Origin: Cytobacillus pseudoceanisediminis
Lineage (GTDB): Bacteria > Bacillota > Bacilli > Bacillales > Cytobacillaceae
Assembly: GCF_023516215.1 (NCBI RefSeq)
Contig: NZ_CP097349.1
Span: forward strand, 4,056,001 to 4,117,500
DNA: 61,500 nt
Direction of reading: 5' to 3'
The notes beneath the pieces are model-generated. The model was not told the origin of the DNA and searched no databases. It was given only the letters and a program-made list of their open reading frames with translations. Made by a program: the position numbers and the translations under genes. Shown here in pieces: positions 28,968-39,389 of this stretch (position 1 is its first letter; the number at the start of each line of letters is the position of its first letter).

Positions 28968-31900
28968 TTACGCAGTTGGATGTTCCTGCTCTTTTTTCGC
29001 TTCCTGCATTCCTTTGATCACTTCGTATGCAATGTTAAGCCATTCATTTGTTTTTATGCCTTTAATATGGAGGACAGCTTTCAGTTTCTTTCCTTCCATG
29101 CCCAGGCCGATCATTCTGCCGTATTTGCTTGTGATCTGGAAAATCTTCTGGCCATCTATATGCTCGCTGGCCTTTTCCGATAATAGAATCAGTACTTCCT
29201 GTTTGGATTGTTTAACTGTCTCGACTCCGGCAAGTTCACCGTATGCCTTCATTTCGGCAATCTGGAATAAATATCCCACTTCATCCGGATACTCGCCAAA
29301 ACGGTCAATCATCTCATCCTGGAGCTCTTCCACATCCTCAAGCGAAGAAATGCCGCGGAAGCGCTTATACATTTCTATTTTCTGATGGCCATCAGACAAG
29401 TAAAAATCAGGAATATAGGCATCAACATCCAAGTCGATCTCGATCTTAGCCGGTTTTGCCTCGACGCCATCCAGCTTATCTTTCCGTTCTTCAATCGCTT
29501 CTTTAAGCATTTGCGAATACAGATCAAAACCGACAGAGTCGATGAATCCATGCTGTTCTGCTCCAAGCAGATTGCCGGCGCCCCGGATTGATAAATCCCG
29601 CATGGCAATTTTGAAACCAGAACCGAGCTCTGTAAATTCCTTTATGGCCTGTAGCCGCTTTTCAGCTACCTCTGTTAATACTTTATCTTTTCGATACGTG
29701 AAGTATGCGTAGGCAACCCGGTTGGAACGGCCAACCCGTCCCCTAAGCTGATAAAGCTGGGACAGACCCATTTTGTCTGCATCATGGACAATCAGCGTGT
29801 TGACATTTGGAATATCTACGCCAGTTTCAATGATCGTTGTGCTGACGAGAACATCGGACTCGCCTTCCAGGAAGCTTAACATAACAGATTCTAACTCATT
29901 TTCCGTCATTTTCCCATGGGCATATGTTACCCTTGCATCTGGAACTAGCATGGATATTTCCTCGGCTTTTCGTTCTATATCCTCCACCCGGTTATATAGA
30001 AAATAGACCTGTCCATCCCTCGCCAGTTCCCTTTCAATTGCTTCACGAACCAATGCACCATTATACTCCATCACATAAGTCTGGACCGGGAACCGGTTCT
30101 CAGGCGGTGTTTCTATAACCGATAGATCCCTCACGCCCAGCATTGACATATGAAGGGTTCTCGGGATTGGCGTTGCAGTCAGGGTAAGGACATCTACATT
30201 TGTCTTAAGCTGCTTGATCTTTTCTTTGTGTGTTACTCCAAAGCGCTGTTCTTCATCAATAATGAGCAGGCCTAATTCTCTATACTGGATATCTTTTGAT
30301 AAAATCCGGTGTGTGCCGACAACTACATCAATAGTCCCTGCCTTTAAGCCTTTAAGAGTTTCGGTCTGCTGCTTTTTCGATCTGAATCGGCTTAATAACC
30401 CAATTTCAATCGGGTAATCCTGGAATCGTTCTCTCATCGTTTCATAGTGCTGCTGAGCCAGTATGGTCGTCGGAACGAGGATGGCAACCTGTTTTCCATC
30501 CGCAATCGCCTTAAAAGCAGCACGGATCGCCACTTCTGTTTTCCCATAGCCCACATCTCCGCATAATAAGCGGTCCATCGGGCGCTCCCTCTCCATATCT
30601 TTCTTAATTTCATGGATGGAACGGATCTGGTCCTCTGTTTCCTGGTATGGGAAGGCCGCTTCAAATTCCCTTTGCATATCCCCATCCGGACTGAAGGCAT
30701 AGCCTTTTGATGCCTCTCGTTCTGCATATAGCTTGATCAGATCATCCGCAATATCCTGAACAGATGATTGAACCTTTTTCTTAACCCGCTTCCAGTCGTT
30801 TCCGCCCAGCTTATAAATTTTTGGCTCTTTTGCTTCGGAGCCGACATATTTCTGGACAAGCTCAATCTGTTCTACTGGCACATACAGCTTGTCGCTGCCC
30901 TGGTAGCGGATATGGAGATAATCTTTGTGGACCCCGTTAATCTCAAGAGTCTCAATCCCTAAGTATTTTCCGATCCCGTGATTAACATGAACGACATAGT
31001 CTCCAACCTTCAGTTCGGAATAACTTTTAATTCTTTCTGCATTTGAAAGCTTTTGCCTGCGGGCTTTCTTTTTGTGCGCTTGTTAAAAAGCTCTTCTTCC
31101 GTAATAACAGCCAGCTTTTGGCTTGGAAGTTCGAATCCGGTCTGAAGACTGCCTTCTGTAATTTGAATTTTCCCTGTTAAAATCGGGTCATCCTCACTCA
31201 CAAATGCCGCTTCAATCTCATAGTCTTCAAGCACTCTTTGCAGCTTTTTAATCCGCTCTTCGTCCGGACCCAGGAATACGACTGAATATCTGCCTTTTTT
31301 CCACCTGTCCAGCTCGCTTTTCAGCACATGCATTTGTCCATGGAAATTCTGCATCTGTTTGCAGGTGACATTAATGATGTTTTGCGGATTTGTATTCGGT
31401 ACATGTCTCAGGAACAGCGACATATACGTAATCGGATGCTTTGAACGGTGCAGAAACTCTTTTAAGGTGTGTGAAATCTTCACATCATGAATGATCTGGC
31501 CCTCGCCTAAAAGACTTGTATACCACTCGGCCTCTTCCTTATCAAGAGAGTCATTCATTTCCTGCACACGGCTGATTTCGTCAATGAAAATTAAGCCATT
31601 GGCAGGGAGATAGTCTACTAAACTACTTCCTTCCTCAAAGGCAAACGATAGGTATTTGAAAAGGTGTTCAGGCTTGTTCCCCATTCGAAGCTGTTCTAAT
31701 TCATAGCCAACATTCTGGGCCAGCTGTGTTTTCGCTTTATCATCTTTCAGTTTTTTCAGGCTTGATCCCAAACCTTTTTCCAGTTTTTCAATTAATGTCT
31801 GGAAGTGTTCTGAATCCAGAGGTATTTCGGTTGCTGGTCCAATCGAAATCTCGTTTAATTTTTCTTTTGACCTTTGGTCCTCCAAAGAAAAAGTCCGGAT

Positions 31901-32506
31901 TGAATCAACTTCTGTATCAAATAGCTCAATCCTAACTGGATCAGCCTCAGTCAGTGGATAGATATCAATGATTCCGCCCCTGACGCTGAATTCTCCCGGC
32001 GAAGAAACCATTTCCGAACGAACATAGCCCATATGGACAAAGTTTTTTAATTGTTCGTCTGTCAGTTCATCACCAATTTTTAAAGACAGCTGGTATTTCT
32101 GCCAGTGGCCTGGAGGCGGGAGAATCTTTCTTAACCCGGCCATCGGGACGATCATGATTCCTGTTTTATATTTGCTCCAATAATTTAAAGCCTCAATCCG
32201 CTGGGCCTTTAATTCCGGGCTGGCAATCCCCATTTCCGCTGCAATCAACTCATTTGCAGGATACAAAAACACTTCCGATTCCCCAGCCAGATTGACAATA
32301 TCATCATATAGCTTCTGTGCCTGCAGAAGGTTGTGTGTTACTACTAGCATCGGCCTTCCCGATTGCTCATATATGGAAGACAAAAACAAGGTGCGTGCTG
32401 ATCCAGATAATCCGGCAAGCATTTGCTCCCTAAGTCCTTCCTCTATGCCAGACATGATGGAACTTACATCATCCTGCCGGCTAATAATCTCTTTAAGACC
32501 TAACAT
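28968..32506 (-). CDS. mfd: Transcription-repair coupling factor Mfd (frameshifted)
   Basis: DNA translocase that removes stalled RNA polymerase and recruits UvrABC. N-terminal UvrB-like part ([14 protein letters not shown] ... [27 protein letters not shown]), then after a frame break at 31069-31073 (one A short in an A-run) the RNAP-interaction domain with [17 protein letters not shown], and the RecG-like motor with Walker [20 protein letters not shown] and [19 protein letters not shown]-terminal TRCF domain ends KKEQEHPTA. Corrected length about 1179 residues, close to B. subtilis (1177). Start ATG 32506 follows AGGAGGGG, which is directly next to repeat copy F. Confidence 0.97.
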
Positions 32507-32520
32507 GAAAGCCCCTCCTA

Positions 32521-32600
32521 TAAGAAAAGCGTAAGCGCCTTGCCCACCCCCGACAAGCTCCTCGAGGGGGCAGGTGCTGAAGCTAGACAGTTCTCGAAGT
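32521..32600 (+). repeat. Stem-loop interspersed repeat, copy F (short form)
   Basis: Short form: GAAAAGCGTAAGCGCCTTGC, CACCCCCGACAAGC, CTCGAGGGGGCAGGTGCTG, with tail GACAGTTCTCGAAGTT. Abuts the mfd Shine-Dalgarno (32512-32519). Confidence 0.87.
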
Positions 32601-32623
32601 TAAAAGTTATACTTTCTATCTTT

Positions 32624-32765
32624 TTAGAAAAGCGCAAGCGCACCTATCATCTATCATCCCCGGCAAGCATAAGACGAGCCTCACGGAAAGGAGTTCTTTG
32701 CCTTTTGGGAGGATTTACTTATACCTCGAGGTGGCAGGCGCTGCAGCTAGACAGTTCTCAACATT
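32624..32765 (+). repeat. Stem-loop interspersed repeat, copy G (long form)
   Basis: Long form in tandem with copy F, same direction, about 25 nt away: AGAAAAGCGCAAGCGCAC, inner arm GAGCCTCACGGAAAGGAG, right end CTCGAGGTGGCAGGCGCTGC, tail ACAGTTCTCAAC. Together they fill the mfd-fin gap; 32766-32954 shows nothing recognised. Confidence 0.82.
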
Positions 32766-32954
32766 TAAAGAGTATCTTTTCCCAGGCAGTTCAACCGCCA
32801 AAAAGCAGGTGCCAATTCAGGCCCATCGAGCCAGATAACTGACAGTCTGCAAAATCCATTTTAACTTTCATTAATCTTACTAATAAAATATGGATGCAAC
32901 AAGAATCTATAGAACGGTTTCTATTAAATAAAATGATTGCCTCAAATAGAAATA

Positions 32955-32985
32955 GAAAAATGCTTTGGATTGTCTCCAAAGCTTT
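32955..32985 (-). terminator. Terminator after fin
   Basis: Minus-strand GCTTTGGAGACAATCCAAAGC hairpin followed by ATTTTTC. Confidence 0.75.
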
Positions 32986-33216
32986 TTAATGAATAATAAA
33001 GTCCTGCTGATGATAATCCGGATTGCGTTCCAGTGATTCCTGGCAATCCTCACAGATCGCTTTTACATGCATATCTCCTGATTGTTCATAGGAGATCATC
33101 TCCTGGCGTTCCTGATCGTTTAGCTTATGGAAGCCAAGCTGCTCTGAATAAACTGAGCTTTTCTCTATTGAACCAATCTTTGTTCCGCAATGACGGCAAT
33201 GATAATGAATAGCCAT
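32986..33216 (-). CDS. fin: Anti-sigma F factor Fin (YabK)
   Basis: 76-residue zinc-type protein: MAIHYHCRHCGTKIGSIE at the N-terminus and AICEDCQESLERNPDYHQ at the C-terminus supply two CxxC pairs. In B. subtilis Fin binds RNA polymerase core and helps switch from sigma F to sigma G in the forespore. ATG 33216 follows GGGAGGG. A sigma F/G type promoter lies 33 nt upstream. Its relation to csfB (another sporulation sigma inhibitor in this window) is functional, not by sequence. Confidence 0.93.
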   Translation of the reverse strand: MAIHYHCRHCGTKIGSIEKSSVYSEQLGFHKLNDQERQEMISYEQSGDMHVKAICEDCQESLERNPDYHQQDFIIH

Positions 33217-33248
33217 GCCTGTCCCTCCCGTTAAACTGTCCATGATTC

Positions 33249-33278
33249 TAGTATGGACCTCAGGAAGGGAACTTATTC
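33249..33278 (-). promoter_or_regulatory. Candidate sigma F/G promoter of fin
   Basis: Minus strand GAATA (33278-33274), 18 nt to CATACTA (33255-33249), preceded by GG; fits the overlapping sigma F/G consensus with a weak -35. Confidence 0.45.
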
Positions 33279-33345
33279 ATGCAAAAGACGATGCCGGCAA
33301 TGAAAAGATACATTATTCTATGATAAGATTGATAAAATATGAAGA

Positions 33346-33906
33346 TTATTGATTAAAATCGTTCATTACCTGTAAAAATGGTTTTTTGAACCATTCCTCA
33401 CAGGCATCTGCGCACTTTTTAGCCGTTTCGTCCATAATAGCCTGTTCTTCTTTCGTGAAACGTCCCAGCACATAGTCAGGCACCTTCATGCCGCTCGGCG
33501 GACGGTCGATGCCAACTCGGATTCTGTTAAATTCCTGTGTTCCCAGATGTGCGATTGTAGATTTGATCCCATTATGGCCTCCTGCGCTCCCTTTTTGACG
33601 GAGACGTATCCTGCCTACAGGAAGATCCAGATCATCATAAATGACCACAAGTTCATCATCATTTATCTCGAAATAATCCATAACAGCCCGGATGGATTCT
33701 CCTGATAAATTCATATATGTAAGAGGTTTTAGCAGAAATACTTTCTCTCCATTCACGTAACCTGTGCCAAATACGCCTTTCAGCTTGGCCTGATTCAAAG
33801 GAATATTCAGCCGGTCCGATAAGACATCAATCACATCAAAGCCAATATTGTGCCTTGTTTTATCATATTGCTTGCCGGGATTCCCCAACCCTACAATTAA
33901 TTTCAT
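33346..33906 (-). CDS. pth: Peptidyl-tRNA hydrolase
   Basis: Essential enzyme that frees tRNA from dropped-off peptidyl-tRNA; also named spoVC in Bacillus. 186 residues: [20 protein letters not shown] with catalytic His19, [41 protein letters not shown] signature and a basic C-terminus. ATG 33906 follows GGGGTGAG. It lies 260 nt after ctc, the conserved order prs-ctc-pth-fin-mfd. Confidence 0.97.
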   Translation of the reverse strand: MKLIVGLGNPGKQYDKTRHNIGFDVIDVLSDRLNIPLNQAKLKGVFGTGYVNGEKVFLLKPLTYMNLSGESIRAVMDYFEINDDELVVIYDDLDLPVGRIRLRQKGSAGGHNGIKSTIAHLGTQEFNRIRVGIDRPPSGMKVPDYVLGRFTKEEQAIMDETAKKCADACEEWFKKPFLQVMNDFNQ

Positions 33907-33920
33907 TTTCTCACCCCATA

Positions 33921-33968
33921 TTCGAAAAGCGCAGAAGCCCAGCATTTATCCAGGCGTGCGCTCTGAGC
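33921..33968 (+). repeat. Degenerate stem-loop repeat copy next to pth
   Basis: CGAAAAGCGCAGAAGCCC ... CAGGCGTGCGCT keeps both ends of the short form with poor inner match; begins right after the pth Shine-Dalgarno (33912-33919). Assignment to the family is tentative. Confidence 0.4.
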
Positions 33969-34113
33969 TTTTTCATTTCTCTTTTTCATTATAGTAGAAA
34001 GTGTGTTGTTCGATAAGAAGAATTCTGTCGAAGTTGTGCCAGGGACTCGATTGCCCCTGCTGCTTCTGATCTTATCCGAATGCGCGTCTCATTCGGATTC
34101 ATTTTAATGCCAT

Positions 34114-34152
34114 GCAAACAGGGGCTGGCCATTATTGCCAAGCCCCTGCAAG
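34114..34152 (-). terminator. Terminator after ctc
   Basis: Minus-strand GCAGGGGCTTGGC / GGCCAGCCCCTG hairpin with TTTGC tail. The rest of 33969-34113 holds a small inverted repeat CCGAATG/CATTCGG near 34080, not assigned. Confidence 0.65.
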
Positions 34153-34168
34153 AATAGTTTCCCTGAGC

Positions 34169-34819
34169 TTATTCTCCACCTGCTTTATCTTCATTTGCTG
34201 TTGTTTCTCTGCCTTCTTCATTTTCAGGAGTACCAGCTTCCTGTTCTTCACCGCTGTTGATTTCTTCTTCCTGTCTCGGAGGAAGGATGGAAGCGATAAC
34301 CTCTTCATCTTCATTATTGATTTCATAGCCGCGATTTGCCTTGATATCAGCGACTGTTAAGGTCTCATTCACCTGCAGATTTGTTACATCCACTTCAACA
34401 GAAGGTGGAATATTATTCGGTGTCGCTGTAACAGAGACTTCATGCATGGATTGCTGCATTACGCCTCCATCTTTTACTCCTGCTGCATCTCCAGTCAAGA
34501 CGACGCGTACATCGGCTGTCATTTCCTTATTCATATCCACCGCTAGAAAATCGGCATGGACAATTTCATTTTTAATCGGATTGGACTGGTAGTCACCAAG
34601 CACCACTTCATGTTTGCTGCCATCTACATCTAATGAAAATACGCCGTTTCTGCCTACTTCCTTGATCGTCTTTAGAAAATCGGCTTCGCTTAAGTAGATG
34701 GATTGGCTTTGAAGTTTTGAACCATACACAACTGCCGGAATATTACCTTCTTTTCGCAGTGAAGTTAAGTTGGAGTTGCGTGAACCTTTTCTTTCCTTTG
34801 CTTGCAATACAGCTGTCAT
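34169..34819 (-). CDS. ctc: 50S ribosomal protein L25/general stress protein Ctc
   Basis: Binds 5S rRNA in the 50S subunit; in Bacillus it is a stress-induced L25 form. 216 residues: L25 domain MTAVLQAKERKGSRNSNLTSLRKEGNIPAVVYG, then the TL5-type C-terminal beta domain (GVMQQSMHEVSVTATPNNIP), and an acidic tail rich in Glu. ATG 34819 is preceded by GGAAGGGG. A sigma B promoter lies about 50 nt upstream, besides any read-through from prs. Confidence 0.95.
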   Translation of the reverse strand: MTAVLQAKERKGSRNSNLTSLRKEGNIPAVVYGSKLQSQSIYLSEADFLKTIKEVGRNGVFSLDVDGSKHEVVLGDYQSNPIKNEIVHADFLAVDMNKEMTADVRVVLTGDAAGVKDGGVMQQSMHEVSVTATPNNIPPSVEVDVTNLQVNETLTVADIKANRGYEINNEDEEVIASILPPRQEEEINSGEEQEAGTPENEEGRETTANEDKAGGE

Positions 34820-34867
34820 AAATACGTCCCCTTCCTCATTTTGAAAAATTCTCGTCTATATAAAAAA

Positions 34868-34893
34868 ATGCCCTAAAATGAGGAAGTCTAAAC
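34868..34893 (-). promoter_or_regulatory. Sigma B promoter of ctc
   Basis: Minus strand GTTTAG (34893-34888), 14-bp spacer, GGGCAT (34873-34868); matches the sigma B pattern GTTT-N13-15-GGGWAW. B. subtilis ctc is the classic sigma B reporter gene. Confidence 0.8.
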
Positions 34894-34929
34894 GTTTTTG
34901 TTTTTTTCATATGCTATTTTTAAAAAGAA

Positions 34930-34963
34930 CGCAGACCAGGCTTGCTTTACAGCAAGCCTGGAA
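34930..34963 (-). terminator. Hairpin after prs
   Basis: Perfect minus-strand stem CCAGGCTTGC/GCAAGCCTGG with loop TGTAAA; the T-run begins about 9 nt after the stem, so it may be only a partial terminator. Confidence 0.6.
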
Positions 34964-34981
34964 AAGTTATTTAATTACCTA

Positions 34982-35938
34982 TTAATCAAACAGAGTGCTG
35001 ACAGATTGCTCTTCATGAACTCGGATGATTGCTTCACCTATTAGCGGTGCTACGGAAAGTTCGACAATCTTGTCTGTTTTCTTCTCTTCTGGAAGAGTAA
35101 TTGAGTTTGTTACAACCAATTCTTTGATTGTTGAGTTTTCAATTCTTTCGATGGCAGGTCCAGATAGAACCGGGTGTGTACAGCATGCATAGACTTCTGA
35201 TGCACCGTTCTCGATCAGGGCATTTGCTGCTAATGTAATGGTTCCGGCAGTATCAATAATATCGTCGATTAAGATGGCAGTTTTGCCATCGATGTTACCA
35301 ACAATGTTCATGACTTCAGCCACATTTGGCTTTGGACGGCGCTTGTCAATGATGGCAATCGGCGCTTTTAAGCGATCAGCCATTTTACGTGCACGTGTTA
35401 CGCCTCCGTGGTCTGGGGATACGATTACGATGTCGCCATCCATCATTTTGTTCTTAAAGTAATCAGAAAGGATTGGCACACCCATTAAATGATCGATCGG
35501 AATATCGAAGAAACCTTGAATTTGCGGCGCATGCAAGTCAAGTGTAATCACACGGGTTGCACCAGCAGTTTCCAAAAGGTTTGCTGCAAGCTTAGCTGTA
35601 ATCGGCTCACGCGCTCTTGCTTTGCGGTCCTGGCGGGCATAGCCATAGTAAGGCATTACAATGTTGATGGTCTTGGCAGATGCACGCTTAAGAGCATCGA
35701 TCATAATTAAAAGCTCCATTAAATGCTCATTAACAGGAGAGCTTGTAGATTGGATTACATATACATCGCATCCGCGGATGCTTTCTTCAATGTTAATTTG
35801 GATTTCGCCGTCGCTGAAGCGAGTTACGGAACATTTACCAAGCTCCACACCAATTACATTGGCGATTTCTGCAGCTAGCTTGCGGTTTGAATTTAAACTG
35901 AACACCTTTAAGTTTGGATCTAAATACTGGTTTGACAT
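34982..35938 (-). CDS. prs: Ribose-phosphate pyrophosphokinase (PRPP synthetase)
   Basis: Makes PRPP from ribose-5-phosphate and ATP, supplying purines, pyrimidines, His and Trp, and here HprT and PurR sensing. 318 residues; [12 protein letters not shown] near 130, the SPDHGG stretch near 172 and the PRPP loop [12 protein letters not shown] near 220 are diagnostic. Preceded by glmU at 44 nt, same transcript. The signature NGEIGL... is not needed; length and motifs are fully normal. Confidence 0.98.
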   Translation of the reverse strand: MSNQYLDPNLKVFSLNSNRKLAAEIANVIGVELGKCSVTRFSDGEIQINIEESIRGCDVYVIQSTSSPVNEHLMELLIMIDALKRASAKTINIVMPYYGYARQDRKARAREPITAKLAANLLETAGATRVITLDLHAPQIQGFFDIPIDHLMGVPILSDYFKNKMMDGDIVIVSPDHGGVTRARKMADRLKAPIAIIDKRRPKPNVAEVMNIVGNIDGKTAILIDDIIDTAGTITLAANALIENGASEVYACCTHPVLSGPAIERIENSTIKELVVTNSITLPEEKKTDKIVELSVAPLIGEAIIRVHEEQSVSTLFD

Positions 35939-35982
35939 TTTGGGCCTCCATCGATTTATTTCTTACATATAGAAAGTTCGGT

Positions 35983-37356
35983 TTATTTCTTAATATTTAA
36001 TTTTTGCGTGTAGTTTTCCTTGTTCACCTGGCGTGCACGGGCAATGGAAAGAGCTTCTCCCGGCACATCTTCTGTAATCGTCGATCCTGCTGCCACATAT
36101 GCCCCCTCCCCAATCGTTACCGGTGCGACGAGATTGGAGTTGCATCCAATGAAAACACCATCTTCGATTTTGGTCAGGTATTTATTTTTGCCATCATAAT
36201 TGACAGTGATTGAGCCGCAGCCCAGGTTAACATCTCTTCCAACTTCTGCATCGCCAATATAGCTCAGGTGAGAGGCTTTGCTTCCTTTTCCAAAAACAGA
36301 CTTCTTCACTTCAACAAAGTTGCCGATTTTCACTTCATCATGAATATCTGATTGCGGGCGAATGTGAGCAAACGGCCCAATATTCACTTGTGAACCAATA
36401 TGGCTGTCATGTGCAGCAGACTGGCGGATCACTGTGCCTTCCCCAATATGGCAATCAGAAATCTCTGTATGAGGACCGATCACACAATCAGAACCGATGA
36501 CTGTATTGCCGGAAATGACCGTTCCAGGATAAAGAACTGTATCAGAGCCAATTTTCACATCCGCACCAATATACGTGTTTGACGGATCGATAATGGTAAC
36601 GCCGTTACGCATGTGTTCTTCATTAATCCGTTGTTTCATGAAGGATTCGGCCTGTGATAAGGCTACCCGGTCATTGACACCCAGGGTTTCGCCAAAATCA
36701 GCCGTCTGGTAAGCCGTAACGACTTCGCCTTCATTTTTCAGGATCTCAATCACATCCGGCAGGTAGTATTCACCCTGCACATTATCATTTGTAACTTTGT
36801 TTAATGCTTCAAACAAGGCCTTATTATCAAAGCAATAGGTCCCAGTATTGATTTCTTTTATCTTTCGTTCTTCCTCGGAAGCATCTTTCTGTTCAACGAT
36901 TTTTTCAACCATCCCCATATCATTTCGGATCACGCGTCCATATCCGAATGGATTTTCCGCATGGGCTGTTAAAATAGTCGCTTTGGCAGATAGCTCTTCA
37001 TGATGCTTGAAAAGCGCTTCCATTGTTTCATGTTTGATGAGCGGTGTATCTCCGCAGACTACGAGCGTCACGCCCTCTTTGCCTTCAAGCATATCGCGAG
37101 CCTGCATAACGGCATGAGCGGTGCCAAGCTGCTCCTCCTGAAGAGCATATTTGCTGCTAGAGCCAAGCTGCTGCTCCACCATTTCCGCTCCATGTCCAGT
37201 AATGGTGACAATTTCTTTTATGTTAAGCTTTGTAACTTGATCAACAACATGTTGAACCATCGGTTTGCCGCAAACAGGGTGAAGGACTTTGTAAAGCTTT
37301 GACTTCATTCTTGTCCCCTGGCCTGCGGCTAAAATGACCGCGTATCGATTAGACAT
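35983..37356 (-). CDS. glmU: Bifunctional UDP-N-acetylglucosamine pyrophosphorylase / GlcN-1-P acetyltransferase
   Basis: Last two steps to UDP-GlcNAc for peptidoglycan and teichoic acids. 457 residues: N-terminal nucleotidyltransferase with [11 protein letters not shown] at residues 9-19, then from about 250 a left-handed beta helix of hexapeptides ([29 protein letters not shown]) carrying the acetyl-CoA site, ending KLNIKK. Start ATG 37356 has GGAGG upstream. Forms the glmU-prs pair; a gap with two terminators separates it from spoVG. Confidence 0.98.
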   Translation of the reverse strand: MSNRYAVILAAGQGTRMKSKLYKVLHPVCGKPMVQHVVDQVTKLNIKEIVTITGHGAEMVEQQLGSSSKYALQEEQLGTAHAVMQARDMLEGKEGVTLVVCGDTPLIKHETMEALFKHHEELSAKATILTAHAENPFGYGRVIRNDMGMVEKIVEQKDASEEERKIKEINTGTYCFDNKALFEALNKVTNDNVQGEYYLPDVIEILKNEGEVVTAYQTADFGETLGVNDRVALSQAESFMKQRINEEHMRNGVTIIDPSNTYIGADVKIGSDTVLYPGTVISGNTVIGSDCVIGPHTEISDCHIGEGTVIRQSAAHDSHIGSQVNIGPFAHIRPQSDIHDEVKIGNFVEVKKSVFGKGSKASHLSYIGDAEVGRDVNLGCGSITVNYDGKNKYLTKIEDGVFIGCNSNLVAPVTIGEGAYVAAGSTITEDVPGEALSIARARQVNKENYTQKLNIKK

Positions 37357-37521
37357 TGACAGGCCTCCAATTTAACCTTTTTATCCATAACGAATATATC
37401 TTAAATGGGCTCTTATTTCAAGAAATGATGACAAAGTACATATATTTGTCATTACCATTAACGGTATTTTCTGAAGAAATGGTTTAATATTTTCACAGAC
37501 AGGGTAATGAAGAAGATAGAA

Positions 37522-37618
37522 AAAAGCCCTAAGCACCGCCTGTAACAGGGGGTCTCAGAGCTTTAATTCTTCACAGCTAAATAAAAAAGAGCCTTACTTA
37601 TGTAGCAGGCCCTTGTTG
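37522..37618 (-). terminator. Two tandem terminators after spoVG
   Basis: Minus-strand hairpins: AGGGCCTGCTACATAAGTAAGGCTCT-type stem with T6 (37584-37618), then CTCTGAGACCCCCTGTTACA / GGGCT stem with T6 (37522-37568). Both stems are imperfect. Confidence 0.7.
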
Positions 37619-37628
37619 ATATATTTTC

Positions 37629-37919
37629 TTAGGAAGCACCGGCTTCTTCAAATTCCACTTCTAATTCACCTAAACGGTGGTACTCGGCTAATACAGCCTC
37701 CTGGATTTTACCGCGCGTTCCTGAATTGATCGGGTGCGCGATATCTCTAAACTCCCCATCCGGAGTACGTTTGCTCGGCATAGCTACAAATAAGCCATTA
37801 TTCCCATCAATTACACGAATATCATGAACAACAAATTCATGATCCAGCGTAATAGATGCGATTGCCCTCATTCGTCCATCCGTGTTAACGCGGCGTAATC
37901 TTACGTCTGTCACTTCCAT
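37629..37919 (-). CDS. spoVG: SpoVG, RNA-binding regulator of sporulation and septation
   Basis: 96 residues: [48 protein letters not shown] and [13 protein letters not shown] are the SpoVG hallmarks. It influences asymmetric septation and capsule or virulence regulation in relatives, likely by binding RNA. ATG 37919 follows AAGGTGGTG. It has its own sigma H promoter with an AT-rich upstream tract typical of AbrB control; abrB itself is in this window. Confidence 0.97.
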   Translation of the reverse strand: MEVTDVRLRRVNTDGRMRAIASITLDHEFVVHDIRVIDGNNGLFVAMPSKRTPDGEFRDIAHPINSGTRGKIQEAVLAEYHRLGELEVEFEEAGAS

Positions 37920-37963
37920 TCTGTTCACCACCTTTTCGAGAAGATATAATCCTAATTGTATAA

Positions 37964-37992
37964 ATTCAACATATTTACTGAATCTCCTTCTT
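37964..37992 (-). promoter_or_regulatory. Sigma H promoter of spoVG
   Basis: Minus strand AGAAGGAGATT -35 (37992-37981), 13-bp spacer, GAAT -10 (37967-37964); matches RnAGGAwww-N11-13-GAAT and the B. subtilis spoVG promoter. The AT-rich stretch 37993-38030 just upstream resembles the AbrB target there. Confidence 0.85.
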
Positions 37993-38060
37993 AGATAAAA
38001 AATATTTTTTGAATATTTTGTTCAAAGTAAAGCATTGTCTGTTAAAGCACTTTTCTGTAA

Positions 38061-38093
38061 TAAAAAACGCCCGTTCACTTGAACGAGCGAAAT
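38061..38093 (-). terminator. Terminator after ridA
   Basis: Minus-strand CGCTCGTTCAAGTGAACGGGCG hairpin followed by T6. Confidence 0.9.
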
Positions 38094-38105
38094 AAATGCG
38101 GTTAT

Positions 38106-38480
38106 TTATTTGACGAGGGCCACTACTTCAATTTCAACCAATGCATCCTTTGGCAAGCGTGCCACTTCAACACAGGAGCGCGCAGGCTTGTGTGTGCTGA
38201 AATACTCCCCATATACTTCATTGATGGCTGCAAACTCGTTCATGTCCTTGATAAACACCGTTGCCTTTACCACGGTATTTAATGACGCACCCGCTTCTTC
38301 AAGCACTGCCTGAAGGTTTTTAAAAACCTGATGCGTCTGTTCCTTTACATCCCCATCTACCATAACACCTTCTGCCGTAAGCGGAATTTGCCCTGAGCTA
38401 TAGAATAGGTTATTTACAGTAATTCCCTGAGAATATGGCCCAATTGCTGCCGGAGCCTGATTCGTTTGAATGACTTTCAT
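38106..38480 (-). CDS. ridA: RidA family reactive enamine/imine deaminase (YabJ)
   Basis: 124 residues of the YjgF/YER057c/UK114 fold: [28 protein letters not shown], then [20 protein letters not shown] with the conserved arginine that holds the substrate carboxylate. Clears reactive 2-aminoacrylate-type intermediates. Downstream of purR by 25 nt, as in the B. subtilis purR-yabJ-spoVG order, so it follows the purine-controlled promoter. Confidence 0.95.
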   Translation of the reverse strand: MKVIQTNQAPAAIGPYSQGITVNNLFYSSGQIPLTAEGVMVDGDVKEQTHQVFKNLQAVLEEAGASLNTVVKATVFIKDMNEFAAINEVYGEYFSTHKPARSCVEVARLPKDALVEIEVVALVK

Positions 38481-38504
38481 GAATTCTCCCCCTAAAAAAT
38501 ATGA

Positions 38505-39322
38505 TTATTTTTTAAAATAGTTGCCTTCACTTACATTGATTTTCTTTTCCCTCACATCAACATCGGATAGACGCACTAGAGAAAGGTACTCATCAACAAG
38601 CCGTTCTTCTGCTTTTTCCGCCTCGACCAGGACAGCAATCCCAGCGAGGTTTGCCTTGAATTCTTCCAGCATGCTGACCATGCCATTAACCGTTCCGCCA
38701 GCTTTCATAAAATCGTCAATGATTAAGACGTTGGATCCTTCTGCCAGGCTTCTTTTTGAAAGAACCATGGTCTGAATCCTTTTCGCAGAACCTGATACAT
38801 AGTTAATGCTTACCGTGGATCCTTCTGTCACCTTGCTGTCCCGTCTGACGATGACTACCGGCACATTGAGATAGTTAGCGGCAGCATAAGCAAGCGGAAT
38901 CCCTTTTGTAGCTACCGTCATGACCACATCAACGGGCTTATCCGCGAAGGCTGATGCAAAAGCCTTCCTGCTCGCTGTACAATTAAAGGATCTCCAAGAA
39001 TGTCAGTCATATAAAGATAGCCGCCGGGAAGAAGCCTTTCCGGACTGGCAATTAAGCTGCAGAGCTCATCTACAAATGGCCGGGCTTCATCATCTGTTAC
39101 TTTAACATGAAACTTTACGCCGCCTGCTGCTCCGGAAACAGTTTGCAGAGTGCCTATTCCTCTTTGTTCAAATGTTTCTTTAATGATTGTGAGATCTTCA
39201 CTTATCGAAGACTTGGCAGAACCATACCTTTCTGAAAAGAAAGTTAAGGATACCAGCTGACGCGGATGGTTCAATAAATAATTGGTCATATCTATCAACC
39301 GTTCGCTTCTGCGAAATTTCAT
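38505..39322 (-). CDS. purR: Purine operon repressor PurR (frameshifted)
   Basis: Represses purine genes; PRPP relieves binding. N-terminal winged helix (MKFRRSERLIDMTNYLLNHP, SAKSSISEDLTIIKETFE), then a type I PRTase domain broken at 38963-38964, where one G is missing from AAGGCTTTT. The continuation reads VVMTVATKGIPLAYAAANYL and the PRPP loop VLIIDDFMKAGGTV. Corrected length about 272 residues. Two inverted PurBox-like sites surround its promoter, so it is likely autoregulated. Followed closely by ridA. Confidence 0.95.
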
Positions 39323-39338
39323 TGTGGAACCCCCATTT

Positions 39339-39389
39339 AAATCCGAATATTTTAACGATAATATACCATTAATATACGGATTTAATCAA
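39339..39389 (-). promoter_or_regulatory. purR promoter between two inverted PurBox-like sites
   Basis: Minus strand TTGATT (39389-39384), 18-bp spacer, TATATT (39365-39360). AAATCCGTATATT (minus, 39383-39371) and AAATCCGAATATT (plus, 39339-39351) face each other, each close to the PurBox AWWWCCGAACWWT. Supports PurR autoregulation; PurBox assignment is from pattern knowledge. Confidence 0.65.
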
